Assembly (NCBI GenBank): GCA_045595605.1
Contig: JAZOAS010000085.1
Location: forward strand, 1-8,597
Direction: 5' to 3'
Source of the DNA: SIG480 sp045595605
GTDB taxonomy: Bacteria; Bacillota; Clostridia; Oscillospirales; JAAYXM01
Length of the DNA: 8,597 nt
Shown here: positions 7,769 through 8,597 of the stretch, piece after piece
Layout: each line of letters starts with the position of its first letter
Numbering within the stretch: the first letter of the stretch is position 1
Notes under the pieces: model-generated
Told to the model about the DNA's origin: nothing
The model's database searches: none
Seen by the model: only the letters and a program-made list of their open reading frames with translations
Translations under genes and position numbers: made by a program

Positions 7769-7796
7769 ATCTTATCATAGCTTAAGAATTTGTCAA
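7769..7796 (-). promoter_or_regulatory. Sigma-A-type promoter for the TIM-barrel gene
   Basis: On the - strand a perfect TTGACA (-35, bases 7796-7791) is followed after 16 bp by TAAGAT (-10, bases 7774-7769), preceded by TGA, an extended -10. Transcription would start near 7762, leaving a leader of about 30 nt. The -10 matches consensus at four of six positions, with the perfect -35 and TG extension compensating. This is a prediction from sequence only. Confidence 0.7.
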
Positions 7797-7805
7797 GTTA
7801 CTATC

Positions 7806-7834
7806 TTGATATGAGGGGAATAATGTGATATAAT
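7806..7834 (+). promoter_or_regulatory. Sigma-A-type promoter for the oxidoreductase gene
   Basis: TTGATA (7806-7811, five of six consensus bases) is followed after exactly 17 bp by a perfect TATAAT (7829-7834), with an extended -10 TGA just before it. Transcription should start near 7841, about 50 nt ahead of the ATG. This is a near-consensus promoter, so strong expression is expected unless a repressor acts on it. Confidence 0.85.
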
Positions 7835-7837
7835 ACA

Positions 7838-7861
7838 TACATATGTAAAGTAAAGTTTACT
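7838..7861. promoter_or_regulatory. Two palindromes at the transcript start, candidate operator
   Basis: TACATATGTA (7838-7847) is a perfect 10-bp palindrome. Right after it, AGTAAA-G-TTTACT (7849-7861) is a perfect inverted repeat with 6-bp arms and one central base. Both sit just downstream of the oxidoreductase -10, where a bound repressor would block RNA polymerase. No regulator gene is in the window, and AT-rich palindromes this short can arise by chance. Confidence 0.4.
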
Positions 7862-7878
7862 ATGTTCTGTAAATACTC

Positions 7879-7884
7879 AGGAGG
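7879..7884 (+). promoter_or_regulatory. Ribosome binding site of the oxidoreductase gene
   Basis: AGGAGG, continuing into GT, lies 9 nt before ATG 7894. It is a full-strength Shine-Dalgarno and fixes the start. Confidence 0.85.
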
Positions 7885-7893
7885 TAATTTAAA

Positions 7894-8597
7894 ATGAAAC
7901 AGATTTCTCTTATTCTTGTCGGCGGTGGAGATCGCGGCAGCAGCTACCTTAAATATCTTGACACCAATCCCGATAAATTCAAGCTTGTCGGCATCGCTGA
8001 ACCGGTAAAGGAAAAAAGAGAGTATCTCCGTGATACATATAACGTCCCTGCAGATATGTGCTTTGACAGCTTTGAGAAGCTTCTCTCGCTTCCGAAAATG
8101 GCAGATGTTGCAATGATTTGCACGCAGGATAAGATGCATTTTGCACCGGCTATGATGGCGATTGAGAAGAAATATGACCTTCTCCTTGAAAAACCTGCTG
8201 CAGCGACTGTTGAAGATTGCTTTGCGCTCTCTGTTGCGGCGAAGAAGCATGGCGTAAAGGTTCTTGTTTGCCATGTTCTCCGTTACACTCCGTTCTATAA
8301 GGCAATCAAGAAGCTTGTCGATGACGGAGCAGTCGGTGAGATTATGAATATTGAGCATTCTGAGGGTGTTGGTAACCTTCATTACAGCCATAGCTTTGTA
8401 AGAGGTAACTGGAGAAAGCTTTCAGAGGCATCTCCGATGATTCTTGCAAAGTGTTGCCACGATACAGACCTTATGCAGTGGCTTATTGGAGAGCAGTGCA
8501 CAAAGGTTCAGTCTTTTGGTACTCTTTCTTACTTCAAGGAAGAGAATGCACCCGAAGGTGCTGCAATGCGTTGCCTTGACGGTTGCCCTCATAAGGA
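7894..8597 (+). CDS. Gfo/Idh/MocA family oxidoreductase, N-terminal part (3' end outside window)
   Basis: The frame is open from ATG 7894 to the window end, giving 234 residues; the family is usually 330-430, so perhaps a third or more is missing. The N-terminal Rossmann fold (MKQISLILVGGGDRGSSYL) has a GGGDRG dinucleotide loop. EKPAA at 99-103 holds the family's catalytic-region lysine (Lys100). HVLRYTPFY at 127-135 and KCCHDTDLMQWL at 186-197, with the His189-Asp190 pair, are typical of the C-terminal substrate domain. RCLDGCPHK at 226-234 begins a cysteine-containing segment seen in one branch of the family. Members oxidise or reduce sugars, inositols or related polyols with NAD(P); the substrate cannot be read from the sequence. 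There is no signal peptide, so it is cytoplasmic. It is transcribed divergently from the TIM-barrel gene, which suggests they act on the same compound. Confidence 0.93.
   Translation, partial: MKQISLILVGGGDRGSSYLKYLDTNPDKFKLVGIAEPVKEKREYLRDTYNVPADMCFDSFEKLLSLPKMADVAMICTQDKMHFAPAMMAIEKKYDLLLEKPAAATVEDCFALSVAAKKHGVKVLVCHVLRYTPFYKAIKKLVDDGAVGEIMNIEHSEGVGNLHYSHSFVRGNWRKLSEASPMILAKCCHDTDLMQWLIGEQCTKVQSFGTLSYFKEENAPEGAAMRCLDGCPHK

Noticed and set aside
7801..8391. Open frame of 196 codons on the - strand
   Set aside because: It is antisense to the oxidoreductase gene, which has a promoter, ribosome binding site and family motifs. It also crosses the intergenic promoters.

Overview
The window reads as chromosomal DNA of a Clostridia-like Firmicute, possibly an uncultured gut lineage near the Ruminococcaceae/Oscillospiraceae. 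The reasons are strong AGGAGG-type ribosome binding sites, the PlsY route to lysophosphatidic acid, and the DUF512-der-plsY-gpsA gene order known from Clostridia. The genus cannot be named from this sequence alone. Every gene is recognisable at least to fold level. I see no mobile element, tRNA, rRNA or CRISPR array, and no gene-free stretch longer than about 160 bases.

Left region (1-5682, all + strand): a tightly packed set of six genes. It holds the 3' part of a DUF512 protein, the ribosome-assembly GTPase der, the phospholipid genes plsY and gpsA, an RluB/RsuA-type rRNA pseudouridine synthase, and an MFS transporter resembling the organophosphate antiporters. Gaps are 1 to 20 nt with no internal terminator, so they are probably one transcript that starts upstream of the window. 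GpsA makes sn-glycerol-3-phosphate (G3P) from DHAP and PlsY acylates it. Der and the pseudouridine synthase act on the large ribosomal subunit. The transporter at the end could supply a phosphorylated or other small organic anion, but its substrate is unknown.

Middle (5683-5721): a perfect 16-bp hairpin with an A-tract on one side and a T-tract on the other. It ends both the + strand operon and the convergent - strand gene.

Right region (5720-8597): a divergent pair. On the - strand is a 670-residue cytoplasmic protein that I read as a TIM-barrel glycoside-hydrolase-like enzyme of unrecognised family. On the + strand is the start of a Gfo/Idh/MocA oxidoreductase, cut by the window end. They share a 161-bp intergenic region with back-to-back sigma-A-type promoters whose -35 boxes lie 9 bp apart. 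Two small palindromes sit at the predicted start of the oxidoreductase transcript. This pair is the least explained part of the window and looks like a small carbohydrate-modifying module.
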